Positions 1 to 9,242 are shown, counted from the first letter of the stretch. The stretch is DNA of 64,000 nt from Daejeonella lutea (GCF_900168015.1 NZ_FUYR01000002.1:516932-580931); one strand, 5' to 3'. Made by a program: numbers and translations. The notes: generated by a model not told the origin, from the sequence alone.

Positions 1-260
1 GCTTAAATGTTCCCCCGTTAACCGAAGAGCGCCGGCGCGAGCTTGTAAAAAAAGTGAAAGAGGAAGCCGAAAGGGGAAGAATAGCCGTCCGGAATATTCG
101 TAAAGATGCTAACGAGAAGATAAAACGCACCAAATCTGAAGGTGTTTCAGACGACGAAATAAAAACTGGTGAGGGTGAAGTTCAAAAACTCACCGATGCG
201 AACATCGTGAGGATTGATAAGCTGATGGAAGCAAAAGAAAAAGACATCATGACGGTTTAA
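1..260 (+). CDS. frr: Ribosome recycling factor, C-terminal part (5' end outside window)
   Basis: The reading frame is open from base 3 and ends with TAA at 258-260. It gives about 85 residues starting [17 protein letters not shown], which is the characteristic conserved block in the second half of ribosome recycling factor. The remainder is a long charged helix ending in [14 protein letters not shown], matching the C-terminal helix of domain I. The family is about 185 residues long, so roughly the first 100 residues lie to the left of the window. RRF acts with EF-G to split post-termination ribosomes. A GTG at 54 is an internal codon, not the start. An intrinsic terminator follows directly. 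Confidence 0.96.
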   Translation, partial: LNVPPLTEERRRELVKKVKEEAERGRIAVRNIRKDANEKIKRTKSEGVSDDEIKTGEGEVQKLTDANIVRIDKLMEAKEKDIMTV

Positions 261-275
261 TATTAATCTGATTGT

Positions 276-318
276 AAAAAAGAAAGGGAATGAGGGTAAA
301 GCTTGTTCCCTTTTTTAA
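276..318 (+). terminator. Intrinsic terminator after frr
   Basis: An A-rich arm with AAAGGGAA pairs with TTCCCTTTT across a loop of about 15 nt and runs into a T tract at 308-316. It lies 16 bp after the frr stop and points the same way. Confidence 0.75.
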
Positions 319-336
319 TTTTGGGGAAACAAGCGC

Positions 337-463
337 CAGGAACCAAGAATCAGTACTTCCACCTCACGTGATACTACCGAGACCGTGTCATTTCAGCGAC
401 AGAAATGTCTTAGTTCTTGACTCTTGGTTCTTGGTTCCTGATTTTGATTCTTGATACTTGATA
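337..463. repeat. Intergenic inverted repeat with heptamer reiterations (element A)
   Basis: A perfect 13-bp inverted repeat pairs CAGGAACCAAGAA (337-349) with TTCTTGGTTCCTG (428-440). It encloses a small hairpin, CATTTC (389-394) with GAAATG (402-407). The right side is a degenerate tandem heptamer array: CTTGACT, CTTGGTT, CTTGGTT and CCTGATT, a 6-nt unit, then CTTGATA twice (416-463). The 268-bp gap between frr and the ABC transporter holds only this element and the frr terminator. No open frame is evident in it. Related elements recur elsewhere in the window. Confidence 0.8.
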
Positions 464-528
464 CTTTTTTCCCCACCTTTAACACCCTGAACTTTAACAA
501 CATATCCTCACGGATAAAAAATATATAA

Positions 529-2283
529 ATGAAACTACTACGCGAGTACTTAAAAAACTATAAAGGGCTACTGGTTCTGGCGCTCCTTCTGGCTGCTATT
601 AACCAAATATTTTCCCTCCTTGATCCATGGATCTTCCGTAAGATCATTGACACATATGTCACCCGGTACAAGGAATATACAACGCAGGAGTTCTTCCAGG
701 GTGCAGGTTTATTAATTCTTGCGGCAATGGGCGTTGCTATGGTATCGCGGATAGCAAAGAATTTCCAGGATTACTATGTTAATGTGATCACACAACGCCT
801 TGGGGCAAAAATTTACTCAGACGGGCTGGCACACTCTCTGGAGCTCCCTTACTCTGTATTCGAAGACCAGCGCAGTGGAGAAACCCTTGGGGTATTGCAA
901 AAAGTACGTACCGATACCGAAAAGCTAATCACAGCATTTATAAACATTGTCTTCACCTCATTAGTGGGAGTGACATTCGTTTTTATCTATGCTATAAATA
1001 TCCACTGGTCAATAGCTGTAGTTTACATGTCAGTGATCCCAATTCTAGGTTTTATAAGCTCCGTGTTAAGTAAGAAGATCAAGGTGGTACAAAAGCAGAT
1101 TGTCAGTGAAACGACTGCGCTGGCAGGATCTACTACAGAATCTTTACGGAACATTGAACTCGTTAAAAGTTTAGGCTTGTCAAATCAGGAGATCAACCGG
1201 TTGAATGGTGTTACAGACAGGATCCTTAAACTGGAGCTTAGAAAAGTTAAATACGTACGAAGTTTGAGCTTTGTTCAGGGAACACTCGTTAACCTTTTGC
1301 GTAATGGAATTTTGCTGCTGATGCTTTACCTCATCTTTGCAGGTCGTATTACTGTAGGCGAGTTTTTCTCCTTGTTTATCTATTCATTTTTCATTTTCGG
1401 CCCTTTACAGGAGCTCGGAAACATTATCAATATTTATCGTGAGACAGAAGTCTCCCTGGATAATTTCCGGGCAATATTAAACACTCCGAAAGAAAAGAAG
1501 CCTACCAATCCGGCTAAGCTAGGACGGATTGAGAATCTCAGGTTTGACTCTGTAAGCTTTAAGCACCAATCTGCAAACCGGAATGCGCTGGAAGATATTT
1601 CTTTCGAAACAAACACAGGAGAAACTATTGCGTTCGTTGGTCCTTCTGGGTCAGGTAAAACTACCCTTGTCAAGCTTCTTGTAGGATTGTACCACCCAAG
1701 TACAGGTGAAGTGCGTTACAATAATATCTCCGGTACAAATATAAACCTGGATGAGCTGCGTGAAAAAATAGGATTCGTAACCCAGGATACTCAGCTATTC
1801 TCCGGAACTATTCGAGAGAATTTATTATTCGTAAGACCCGATGCTACTGATGAAGATTGTATGCGTGTGCTGCATAAAGCTGCCTGTCAGAACTTACTAG
1901 CCCGCGCTGATAAAGGATTGGACACGATTATTGGGGAAGGCGGTGTAAAAGTCTCAGGTGGTGAAAAGCAGAGGTTATCTATTGCCCGGGCATTGCTTCG
2001 ACAGCCTAATATCCTGGTATTTGATGAAGCTACGTCGTCGCTGGATTCAATTACCGAGGAGGAAATAACGGAGACAATACGCGATGTGTCTGTCATCAGC
2101 GATCATATCACGATACTCATCGCCCACAGGCTATCTACCATCATGCATGCTGATAAGATTTTTGTGCTTGAAAAAGGGTACATCATTGAGTCCGGTAGAC
2201 ACGAAGAGCTCCTTGCTGAGAAGGGACTGTACTATGCAATGTGGCGCCAGCAGATTGGAGAAAAACATGAATTGGAATTATAA
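529..2283 (+). CDS. ABC transporter, fused permease and ATP-binding protein (exporter type)
   Basis: This 584-residue half-transporter has an N-terminal six-helix ABC exporter domain (about residues 15-315) and a C-terminal nucleotide-binding domain. Walker A is GPSGSGKTT near residue 371, the signature is VSGGEKQR near 475, and Walker B is ILVFDEATSSLD near 495, followed by the IAHRLSTI switch histidine. It should work as an inner-membrane homodimer or as half of a heterodimer. No second half-transporter is adjacent. The substrate cannot be read from sequence; lipids, peptides or drugs are all possible for this group. The ATG at 529 immediately precedes the first helix. Confidence 0.93.
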   Translation: MKLLREYLKNYKGLLVLALLLAAINQIFSLLDPWIFRKIIDTYVTRYKEYTTQEFFQGAGLLILAAMGVAMVSRIAKNFQDYYVNVITQRLGAKIYSDGLAHSLELPYSVFEDQRSGETLGVLQKVRTDTEKLITAFINIVFTSLVGVTFVFIYAINIHWSIAVVYMSVIPILGFISSVLSKKIKVVQKQIVSETTALAGSTTESLRNIELVKSLGLSNQEINRLNGVTDRILKLELRKVKYVRSLSFVQGTLVNLLRNGILLLMLYLIFAGRITVGEFFSLFIYSFFIFGPLQELGNIINIYRETEVSLDNFRAILNTPKEKKPTNPAKLGRIENLRFDSVSFKHQSANRNALEDISFETNTGETIAFVGPSGSGKTTLVKLLVGLYHPSTGEVRYNNISGTNINLDELREKIGFVTQDTQLFSGTIRENLLFVRPDATDEDCMRVLHKAACQNLLARADKGLDTIIGEGGVKVSGGEKQRLSIARALLRQPNILVFDEATSSLDSITEEEITETIRDVSVISDHITILIAHRLSTIMHADKIFVLEKGYIIESGRHEELLAEKGLYYAMWRQQIGEKHELEL

Positions 2284-2307
2284 ATTTTTTTATATTTATA
2301 ATAACCT

Positions 2308-2541
2308 ATGGAAAACTTGCTTTATTTAGGCCTTGGAGGCGCAGAGATCATCCTGATCCTTGTTGCAGGTGGAATACCCCTAATCCTTACACTTTATTGC
2401 CTGATCGATATCATGCGCTCAACTTTTAGTGATTCAGTCAATAAAATTCTCTGGGTCATTATTGTATTGCTGGCTCCTTTAATTGGATCAATACTCTATT
2501 TGGTTTGGGGACGCTCTCAAAAAGCGCGTCTCCAATCCTAA
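2308..2541 (+). CDS. PLDc_N-domain small membrane protein, copy 1
   Basis: This 77-residue protein has two predicted membrane helices and the PLDc_N signature: an aspartate and R/K-S after helix 1 (CLIDIMRSTF), then K..W and LAP..G...YL.WGR.QK at the end of helix 2. PLDc_N is the N-terminal membrane domain of cardiolipin synthases. Here it stands alone, with no phospholipase D catalytic domain. It is the first of three tandem paralogues and starts 24 bp after the ABC transporter, so co-transcription is likely. The function of stand-alone PLDc_N proteins is unknown. Confidence 0.85.
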   Translation: MENLLYLGLGGAEIILILVAGGIPLILTLYCLIDIMRSTFSDSVNKILWVIIVLLAPLIGSILYLVWGRSQKARLQS

Positions 2542-2586
2542 ACTGAAACTTAACTACACATTCTTGGTTTAATTTAAAAAGAATGT

Positions 2587-2811
2587 ATGCTCTGTCAAAT
2601 AAACTTCGATTTCGGGACATCGGAAATAATCATGGTGATTATTGCCCTAATCCCTCTGCTCATTTTAGTCCCGTTTACAATTATTGATAGTCTACGATCT
2701 CCACACCTTTCTGTCACTCAAAAATTTGCCTGGATCGTTTTTATCATAATTGCTCCGTACCTTGGAGCTATAGTTTATCTTTTGTGGGGTAGACGACAAA
2801 AAATGGTATGA
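2587..2811 (+). CDS. PLDc_N-domain small membrane protein, copy 2
   Basis: This 74-residue paralogue of the preceding gene has the same two-helix layout and the same landmarks: IIDSLRS, KFAWIV, IIAPYLGAIVYLLWGRRQK. The N-terminal segment before helix 1 (MLCQINFDFGTSE) diverges from copy 1. Its last four bases form an ATGA overlap with the start of copy 3, which suggests translational coupling. A different-frame ATG lies 4 bp upstream of the chosen ATG. The function is unknown beyond membrane insertion. Confidence 0.83.
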   Translation: MLCQINFDFGTSEIIMVIIALIPLLILVPFTIIDSLRSPHLSVTQKFAWIVFIIIAPYLGAIVYLLWGRRQKMV

Positions 2812-3023
2812 TAACTTTAGCAACACTCCTTTTTATTGGCGGACTTATCCGCGTTATTTTCGGAATCATCTGGTTCATCCTACTGATAATAACATTGATG
2901 GACCTGTTCAAAAGCAGTGTTCCTTTAAATACAAAGCTCCTCTGGCTGATTGTGATTTTGTTGGCACCGGTTATTGGTTGTTTGGTATATCTCCTTTGGG
3001 GGAAATATCAAAAGCTGATTTAA
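2808..3023 (+). CDS. PLDc_N-domain small membrane protein, copy 3
   Basis: This 71-residue protein is the third tandem copy, overlapping copy 2 by 4 bp. It keeps the D..KS, KLLWLIVILLAP..G and YLLWGKYQK landmarks. The three proteins differ most in their first 20 residues and in the loop after the aspartate, as expected for old duplicates whose partners or positions have diverged. It ends 38 bp before the stop codon of the convergent MFS gene. Confidence 0.83.
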   Translation: MITLATLLFIGGLIRVIFGIIWFILLIITLMDLFKSSVPLNTKLLWLIVILLAPVIGCLVYLLWGKYQKLI

Positions 3024-3061
3024 GAAAGTACTTACTTAGCGAGCGTTTTTATGCTTTTCCC

Positions 3062-4345
3062 CTACTGCGTCGGGGAAGAGTTAATTTCCTTCAAACCCAA
3101 TGGAACAAGTCGTTTCGTTTTTAACCAGGTAATAAATACGATGATAAGCGTCATTGATCCACCAAATAGAACGGAAGGAATGGTACCCATCAACTTAGCC
3201 GTCGCACCCGATTCAAAAGCACCAATTTCATTTGAAGAACCTATAAACATAGAATTAACAGCAGAAACACGTCCTCTCATTTCATCAGGTGTCAGTAATT
3301 GAAGTATTGTGGAACGGATGATCACACTGACACTATCGAATGCGCCTTCAAAAAACAAGATTAACAGTGAAAGGTAGAAATTCCGTGATAATCCGAAAGC
3401 GATAATACTTATTCCAAATCCGGCAACTGCAAACAACAAGTTTCTCCAGGGTTTATTCATTGGAGGGTACTTCGCCATGATAAACATTGTTACTACAGCA
3501 CCGATTGCAGGGGCCGCACGCATCAAACCCAAGCCCTCAGATCCCACTTTCAGGATGTCATGAGCAAAGATTGGCATCAATGCTACAGCTCCTCCAAAGA
3601 ATACCGAAAACATATCCAGGCTTAGGGCACCCAGTAGCATCCTGCTTTTAAAAACAAAGCGTATACCTTCTTCAAGACTTTTATAAATACTTTCTTTTGG
3701 GACAAACGTTGCTGGGTGGCTTTTGATAAAGAATATGATGCAACTCAAAGACATGCAAATGAACGATAAGATGACTACGAAACACGAGGTTATTCCACCG
3801 AAGCCATAAAGTAATCCGCCAGCTGCCGGTCCAACAATTGATCCCAGCTGGTATGCTCCACTATTCCAGGTTGAAGAATTTGGATAATGCTCCTTTGGTA
3901 CTATCTGACCCATCGTCGAGAAGGCCGTGGGGGAATAGAAACCACGTGCGAGCCCAATACAAAATATCATGAGGTACATCGTTGCGATTATCATTCCCTG
4001 CGACAATAAATCAGCAGCAGTTTGGGACGTGACGAAAGCGAGCGCGGACGAGCATATCAACATCGTACCCATTATACGAATGAGCATATTTTTTTTGTTT
4101 GATTTGTCGGCAATATAACCTCCGTAAAGGGTCACCGTGATAGAGGGTATGGCTTCCGCCAATCCTATAAGTCCAAGCGAAAGCGGGTCTTTGGTAAGCT
4201 GATAAATATACCATCCTACAACAACTGCCTGTATCTGGTAAGCAAACGTGAAAAGAAACCGCATCGCGACAAACGAGCGAAATTCAGGAAATCGGAGGGC
4301 AGCATATGGGTCAGCCTTGGTGCTAACGGGAGGAATATCGCTCAT
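3062..4345 (-). CDS. MFS transporter (EntS / MFS_3-like)
   Basis: This is a major facilitator superfamily protein of about 427 residues with 10-12 hydrophobic helices, resembling the EntS/transmembrane-effector branch. The MFS loop motif between helices 2 and 3 is visible as LYGGYIADKSNKK. Near the end, LLTPDEMRGRVSAV matches the equivalent conserved loop of the C-terminal half. A TTG 3 bp further upstream could also initiate, but the ATG at 4345 is preferred. The gene lies 6 bp after the M28 peptidase stop and is likely the last gene of a minus-strand operon. The substrate is unknown. Confidence 0.88.
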   Translation of the reverse strand: MSDIPPVSTKADPYAALRFPEFRSFVAMRFLFTFAYQIQAVVVGWYIYQLTKDPLSLGLIGLAEAIPSITVTLYGGYIADKSNKKNMLIRIMGTMLICSSALAFVTSQTAADLLSQGMIIATMYLMIFCIGLARGFYSPTAFSTMGQIVPKEHYPNSSTWNSGAYQLGSIVGPAAGGLLYGFGGITSCFVVILSFICMSLSCIIFFIKSHPATFVPKESIYKSLEEGIRFVFKSRMLLGALSLDMFSVFFGGAVALMPIFAHDILKVGSEGLGLMRAAPAIGAVVTMFIMAKYPPMNKPWRNLLFAVAGFGISIIAFGLSRNFYLSLLILFFEGAFDSVSVIIRSTILQLLTPDEMRGRVSAVNSMFIGSSNEIGAFESGATAKLMGTIPSVLFGGSMTLIIVFITWLKTKRLVPLGLKEINSSPTQ

Positions 4346-4351
4346 CAAAAT

Positions 4352-5728
4352 CTATTTTGTACCATATTTATCTATGAGATAAATCATGGAAGCGATTGAC
4401 GCTGCACCTAATTCAAGTTCCCTTTTATTTACATTTTCAAACACATCACTACTGGCATGGTGTATATCGAAATAACGCTGTGAATCTGGCTTAAAGCCGA
4501 TCAGAACAATTCCTGGAACCGCTGTTTTCAAAGGACCCAGATCAGAACCACTTCCGCCAGCTTCAATATCACTCACTTTGTAGGGTTCAAGCAAAGGTTT
4601 CCACTTTGAAAAATGCGCCAGTGCTGTCGGAGAGTCTTCGACGGTAAAGCCGCGGGGGGTAAATCCACCCTCATCCGACTCCAACGCAGCAATGTGTTTC
4701 TCATTATTTAGCTTAGCAAGTTCTGCATACTTCGCCCCGCCTCTCAAACCATTTTCCTCATTCATGAACATCACTGCACGGATCGTATTTTTTGGTTGGT
4801 AATTAAGCGATTTAAAGATTCTAAGAACTTCTATTGATTGAGTTATACCTGTTCCATCATCGTGAGCACCCTCAGCCAGGTCCCAGGAATCAAGATGCCC
4901 ACCAACTGTGATAATATTTTCGGGTTTTTCAGATCCCCGGATCTCGCCGATAACATTATAAGAAAGGGCATCTGGCAAAGTCCTGCAATATTGCTTGAAA
5001 TAAAATTTGACGGCTGTCCCTTTTTCCGATATTTTTTTGCTGAGTAGTTCAGCAGCTTTCGTACTTATTGCTGCAGCGGGTATTTTTGAGACCCCGTCCT
5101 GATATCGCATTCCACCGGTATGGGGATTATCATCAATAATATTCGTCATCGATCGTACAATCACCCCAAGGGCACCAAGTTTGGCAGCTTCGACAGCACC
5201 CTGTCCACGCTGATTCACTGCTCCGCTATATGCATCAAAAGTGTCGAACAGCCGGGGATCAAAAGGTCGGTTAAAAAACACGATCTTTCCCTTGACTGTC
5301 GCACCCAATGCTTTCAACTGTTCAAAATCCTTTACTTCGATAATCTGTGCAGTTACCCCTTCTGCCGATGTGGCAATTGATCCACCAAGCGCGGCAATTC
5401 GTACCGGAATTCTCGCCGTACCATCCACAATGAATGCAGTCTCTTTAGCACCTCTCTCCCAATGGGGCACCATTACTTCCTGAAGGTAGACTTTATCGAA
5501 GCCATAATCCTCCATAAGCCTTTTGCTCCAATCCACTGCTTTTTGTGCATTTTTCGATCCGCTTAGGCGGGGGCCAATCTGCTTGCATAGATGTTCGAGG
5601 TTCTTATACGTATGCCCTTCCATAAGTGCAACGTTATATATCTGTCTGATCACTCCCTCGTCTGAATTCTGGGCAAATAAACATGTCGAGAGAAATAAGG
5701 AGGCGATAAATGTGGTGATGAATTTCAT
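4352..5728 (-). CDS. Secreted M28-family zinc peptidase with PA domain
   Basis: This 458-residue protein has a signal peptide (about residues 1-19, ending CLFA-Q), a protease-associated insert at about 120-230, and an M28 peptidase domain resembling carboxypeptidase Q. Candidate zinc and catalytic residues are in order: H278 and D280 in GGHLDSW, D290 in HDDGTG, E324/E325 in NEENG, E350/D352 in ESDEGG, and H423/H424 in DIHHASSD. It likely trims dipeptides or peptide termini in the periplasm or outside the cell. It lies between recG and the MFS gene on the same strand. Confidence 0.93.
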   Translation of the reverse strand: MKFITTFIASLFLSTCLFAQNSDEGVIRQIYNVALMEGHTYKNLEHLCKQIGPRLSGSKNAQKAVDWSKRLMEDYGFDKVYLQEVMVPHWERGAKETAFIVDGTARIPVRIAALGGSIATSAEGVTAQIIEVKDFEQLKALGATVKGKIVFFNRPFDPRLFDTFDAYSGAVNQRGQGAVEAAKLGALGVIVRSMTNIIDDNPHTGGMRYQDGVSKIPAAAISTKAAELLSKKISEKGTAVKFYFKQYCRTLPDALSYNVIGEIRGSEKPENIITVGGHLDSWDLAEGAHDDGTGITQSIEVLRIFKSLNYQPKNTIRAVMFMNEENGLRGGAKYAELAKLNNEKHIAALESDEGGFTPRGFTVEDSPTALAHFSKWKPLLEPYKVSDIEAGGSGSDLGPLKTAVPGIVLIGFKPDSQRYFDIHHASSDVFENVNKRELELGAASIASMIYLIDKYGTK

Positions 5729-5777
5729 ATTACAAATTAAAGTATATTTTAATTAGGGCTTAGTTATTTAGGGAATT

Positions 5778-5791
5778 GTAATTCGTAATTC
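5778..5791. repeat. Two-unit heptamer repeat after recG (element F)
   Basis: GTAATTC occurs twice in exact tandem and is preceded by the related heptamer GGGAATT. The second unit touches the recG stop codon. On its own this is weak, but the 7-nt period matches the longer elements elsewhere in the window. Confidence 0.4.
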
Positions 5792-7895
5792 AAGATATCT
5801 TATCCCAGCTTATTCCGCCTGAACGTTTTTCGAAATACTTTCTGAGTATGGTGTTGTGTTCATCTTTCAGCTCAGGGTCGTCTTCCAAAATTTTTATAAC
5901 TGCCTTTCTTGCTTCGATCAATATCTGCTGATCCTGTGCCAGGTCTGCCAGCTTAAGGTCAAGTACACCGCTTTGCTGCGTCCCTTCTATGTTTCCCGGA
6001 CCACGAAGCTGCAGGTCAATCTCGGCGATCTCAAACCCATCGTTTGTCCTTACCATGGTGTCCAGGCGGATCTTAGCATCAGAGCTCAATTTATTGCCCG
6101 ACATCAGGATGCAGAACGATTGCTCGGCTCCCCTTCCTACTCGGCCCCGCAGCTGGTGCAGTTGGGAAAGACCGAAACGTTCAGCATTTTCAATGATCAT
6201 CACACTTGCATTAGGAACATTAACTCCGACCTCAATTACAGTAGTAGCCACCATGATCTGGGTCTGTTTCTTTACAAAACGTTCCATTTCGGAAGATTTC
6301 TCTTTTGCTGTTAGTTTACCATGAACGATACTAATATTAAACAATGGCGGAGGAAATTCATTCGAAATAGCTTCTATACCCGCCTCAAGATAAAGGAGAT
6401 CAAGTTTCTCGCTTTCCTTGATCAACGGGTATACAATGTAGACCTGTCTGCCCTTCTCAATCTCTTCTTTCATAAAACCGAACATTCTCAGACGCTGGCT
6501 ATGATACATATGAACTGTTTTAATCGGTTTTCTGCCTGCCGGCAACTCATCTATGACTGAGACATCTAAATCGCCGTAAACGGTCATTGCAAGCGTCCGG
6601 GGAATAGGTGTAGCTGTCATAACCAGAACATGGGGAGGTACGACATTTTTTCGCCAGAGTTTTGCACGTTGTTCCACACCGAATCGGTGTTGTTCATCAA
6701 TAACCACTAAGCCCAAATTCTGAAACTTTACGGCATCTTCAATAAGTGCATGCGTTCCAACTAGAATCTTTAAATGGCCGTTTTCCAGGTTTTCATGAAG
6801 AGTTTTACGGGATTTTTTGGGGGTTGAGCCGGTAAGTATTTCAACGTGCACAAAGTCATCTCCCAAAAGGGATTTTATCGAAATGAAATGTTGCTGTGCG
6901 AGTATTTCCGTAGGTGCCATTATACAGGCCTGAAAACCGTTATCAATAGCGAGAAGCATCATCATCAGGGCCACGACCGTCTTACCGCTGCCCACGTCAC
7001 CTTGCAGTAATCTGTTCATTTGAATTCCCTTTTGGGTATCCTGGCGAATCTCCTTAATAACTCTTTTCTGGGCGTTAGTTAAATCAAAAGGAAGTTTTCT
7101 TGTATAGAACGTGTTAAAGGAGGCCCCCACATTTGCAAACACCGAACCTTTGAATTTGTGGGTTCTAAGAAGTTTTGTCCGCAGCAGTTTAAGTTGTATA
7201 AAGAACAACTCATCGAATTTAAGACGTCTTTCTGCAGATCTGAGGAGTTCGGTATTGTCAGGAAAATGGATATTGAACAAAGCCTTCTGCCGGCTCATCA
7301 AGTGATGTTCTTTCAAGATATGGTCCGGCAATGTCTCTTCGATCTGACGAATGACCTGGTCGATAAGGTTCGCCTGAATACGCTGCAGACCACGACTGTC
7401 TAAACTAAATTGTTTAAGCTTTTCAGTAGAACTATAAACTGGCTGCAGGCTTAGATTTCCCCGGTTTTCAGCCTTGGGCTGGTAGAGCTCTATCTCAGGA
7501 TGGGTAATTGAAATCCGGCCGTTAAATACCGAAGGTTTGCCAAAGATCATGTAAACGGATCCTGGCTGCACAACCTTATCCATCCACCTGATACTCTGGA
7601 ACCAGACAAGTTCGATACTACCCGTTTCGTCTTTGAAGCTCGCTACGAGACGCTTTGCCTGCCTTTCACCTATTACGTCTTTTGTGACAATTCTCCCCAG
7701 AATCTGAACGGAAGGGAGCTCTGGATGTAATTCGTTGATTTTATAGAACCGCGTTCGGTCGATATAGCGAAAGGGATAATGCTGGAGAAGATCCTCGTAT
7801 GTAAATATGCCGAGGTCTTTCTTTAAAATGTCCGCACGCTGAGTCCCGACACCCTTTAAATATTCAATCGGTGTTTTCAGAATCTGTTCTGCCAA
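5790..7895 (-). CDS. recG: ATP-dependent DNA helicase RecG
   Basis: This 701-residue protein has full RecG length. It has the N-terminal wedge/OB region, a Walker A motif GDVGSGKT near residue 300, the DEQH box (VVIDEQHRFG) near 398, TATPIPRT, and the helicase C-terminal motifs TTVIEVGVNVPNA and QLRGRVGRG. RecG remodels stalled replication forks and Holliday junctions. It is 24 bp downstream of the DMT permease stop, in the same minus-strand run. Nothing looks altered or missing. Confidence 0.97.
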   Translation of the reverse strand: MAEQILKTPIEYLKGVGTQRADILKKDLGIFTYEDLLQHYPFRYIDRTRFYKINELHPELPSVQILGRIVTKDVIGERQAKRLVASFKDETGSIELVWFQSIRWMDKVVQPGSVYMIFGKPSVFNGRISITHPEIELYQPKAENRGNLSLQPVYSSTEKLKQFSLDSRGLQRIQANLIDQVIRQIEETLPDHILKEHHLMSRQKALFNIHFPDNTELLRSAERRLKFDELFFIQLKLLRTKLLRTHKFKGSVFANVGASFNTFYTRKLPFDLTNAQKRVIKEIRQDTQKGIQMNRLLQGDVGSGKTVVALMMMLLAIDNGFQACIMAPTEILAQQHFISIKSLLGDDFVHVEILTGSTPKKSRKTLHENLENGHLKILVGTHALIEDAVKFQNLGLVVIDEQHRFGVEQRAKLWRKNVVPPHVLVMTATPIPRTLAMTVYGDLDVSVIDELPAGRKPIKTVHMYHSQRLRMFGFMKEEIEKGRQVYIVYPLIKESEKLDLLYLEAGIEAISNEFPPPLFNISIVHGKLTAKEKSSEMERFVKKQTQIMVATTVIEVGVNVPNASVMIIENAERFGLSQLHQLRGRVGRGAEQSFCILMSGNKLSSDAKIRLDTMVRTNDGFEIAEIDLQLRGPGNIEGTQQSGVLDLKLADLAQDQQILIEARKAVIKILEDDPELKDEHNTILRKYFEKRSGGISWDKIS

Positions 7896-7919
7896 TGTAC
7901 GGATGATTTCCCCTGTTGT

Positions 7920-8825
7920 TTATTCAGCAGGCCGTTTGATTAATTCCCTAATGGTACCCCAGTTGAATATTATTACAGCTGCCAAAAGCATAGAGTACGC
8001 ATACAACTGGTGGGGGTCAATTCCTTCGTGAAAATAGAAAAATGCAACAGCAAAAGCAACGATCGGGTTTAGATAAATAATGATTCCCAGAGTCGAAGAA
8101 GGCATACCGATCAGCGCGTATAAACTAAGAAAAAGTGGTACCACAGTAAACATGACAGAAATGATTACGATGACGACCCAAAAATGTGGATCAAGCGGTA
8201 TTGCAACAAAGTTTGCAAAGAATATGGGCAGAGTAATAATTGTTGCAATAAGTAAATGTATACCCAGCATATTAAGCTTGTCAACCTTTCCCATTACCCG
8301 CTGTATGATGAGATAAAACGCGTAAAGCGCTGCAACTATGACAGACCATAATACATCACGAAAGGAGCCCTGACCAAGTATTACTATACTTATGACCGCA
8401 ATTGCTAATGCGATAATTTTTAGACGAGATAACGTTTCATTCAAAATGAGGAAGCCACCAATGGCAGTAATTAAAGGGCAAACCATATAAGCAAAGGCAG
8501 CGGACTTTAAGCTCACTTCGTTAACTGCATAGATGTATGTGAACCAATTTCCCGTGATTAGAAAACCGGCTAGAAGGGTAAGCCAAAATAGTCTCTTTCG
8601 TTCACCAGGAAGTTGTGATTTCAGATTAGTCAGTTCCTCGCTAAGTTTATTTCTCCTGAACAACAAGATCACTAGCCAGGTGATGATGAGAGAAGTGAAG
8701 ATTCTGTAGTGGAGGATGTCTTGTGGAGGGTATCCCTTTATTACTCTCAAAGGAATCGAGAAAAATCCCCAAACAATTACCGATGATAAAGCGGCTAGAA
8801 AATACTTTGCTCTGCCCCCTTTCAC
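7920..8825 (-). CDS. EamA/DMT-family permease (RarD-like)
   Basis: This 301-residue protein has about ten hydrophobic helices in two EamA halves. The start MKGGRAKYFLAALSSVIVWG and the following HYRIFTSLI are typical of the RarD-like branch of the drug/metabolite transporter superfamily. The start codon is GTG at 8825, directly adjoining the ridA stop (TGA then GTG), so translational coupling to ridA is likely. The substrate is unknown; family members export metabolites or amino acids. Confidence 0.87.
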   Translation of the reverse strand: MKGGRAKYFLAALSSVIVWGFFSIPLRVIKGYPPQDILHYRIFTSLIITWLVILLFRRNKLSEELTNLKSQLPGERKRLFWLTLLAGFLITGNWFTYIYAVNEVSLKSAAFAYMVCPLITAIGGFLILNETLSRLKIIALAIAVISIVILGQGSFRDVLWSVIVAALYAFYLIIQRVMGKVDKLNMLGIHLLIATIITLPIFFANFVAIPLDPHFWVVIVIISVMFTVVPLFLSLYALIGMPSSTLGIIIYLNPIVAFAVAFFYFHEGIDPHQLYAYSMLLAAVIIFNWGTIRELIKRPAE

Positions 8826-9206
8826 TCAGGGCTTGTAAGCGGTAAGGGAAATTTCTACGTTAACATCTTTAGGCAAACCAAGTACTGCTACGGTCTCACG
8901 TGCTGGAAATTCAGACTGGAAATATGAACCATAAATACGATTAACATGGCTGAAGTGCTTCATATCACTAAGAAATATACTTGTTTTAACGACGTCTGCA
9001 AATGAAAAACCGGATGCTTTCAACAGAGCGGCAATATTCTGCATTACCTGTTTAGTCTCGTCTTCTATCCCTCCTTCGATCAATTGATTAGTGGCTGGAT
9101 CAATCGCTATCTGGCCAGACACAAAAAGCATACATCCCGCTTTTACGGCCTGGCTGTAAGGACCGATTGGTAACGGTGCATTTTCAGTGTAGATGATTGA
9201 TTTCAT
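8826..9206 (-). CDS. ridA: RidA-family reactive intermediate deaminase
   Basis: This 126-residue protein is of standard RidA size. It shows the IGPYSQAVKAG and FVSGQIAIDP signatures, the substrate-binding Arg in EFPARETVAV, and a C-terminal VEISLTAYKP. RidA proteins hydrolyse 2-aminoacrylate and other enamines made by PLP enzymes. The ATG at 9206 gives the canonical MKSIIYTENAP start; an in-frame extension upstream adds 11 unlikely residues. The DMT permease begins at the next base after the stop. Confidence 0.95.
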   Translation of the reverse strand: MKSIIYTENAPLPIGPYSQAVKAGCMLFVSGQIAIDPATNQLIEGGIEDETKQVMQNIAALLKASGFSFADVVKTSIFLSDMKHFSHVNRIYGSYFQSEFPARETVAVLGLPKDVNVEISLTAYKP

Positions 9207-9242
9207 AATTACAGGTTTTCGTACTAAGGGACGATTCAATGA

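Noticed and set aside
5856-6324. Antisense frames of 110-150 residues across recG
   Set aside because: They lie entirely opposite strong RecG motifs and show low-complexity, cysteine-rich translations typical of shadow frames.
9207-9239. Eleven-residue N-terminal extension of ridA
   Set aside because: RidA proteins begin at MKSIIYTEN-like sequence; the extension resembles nothing in the family.
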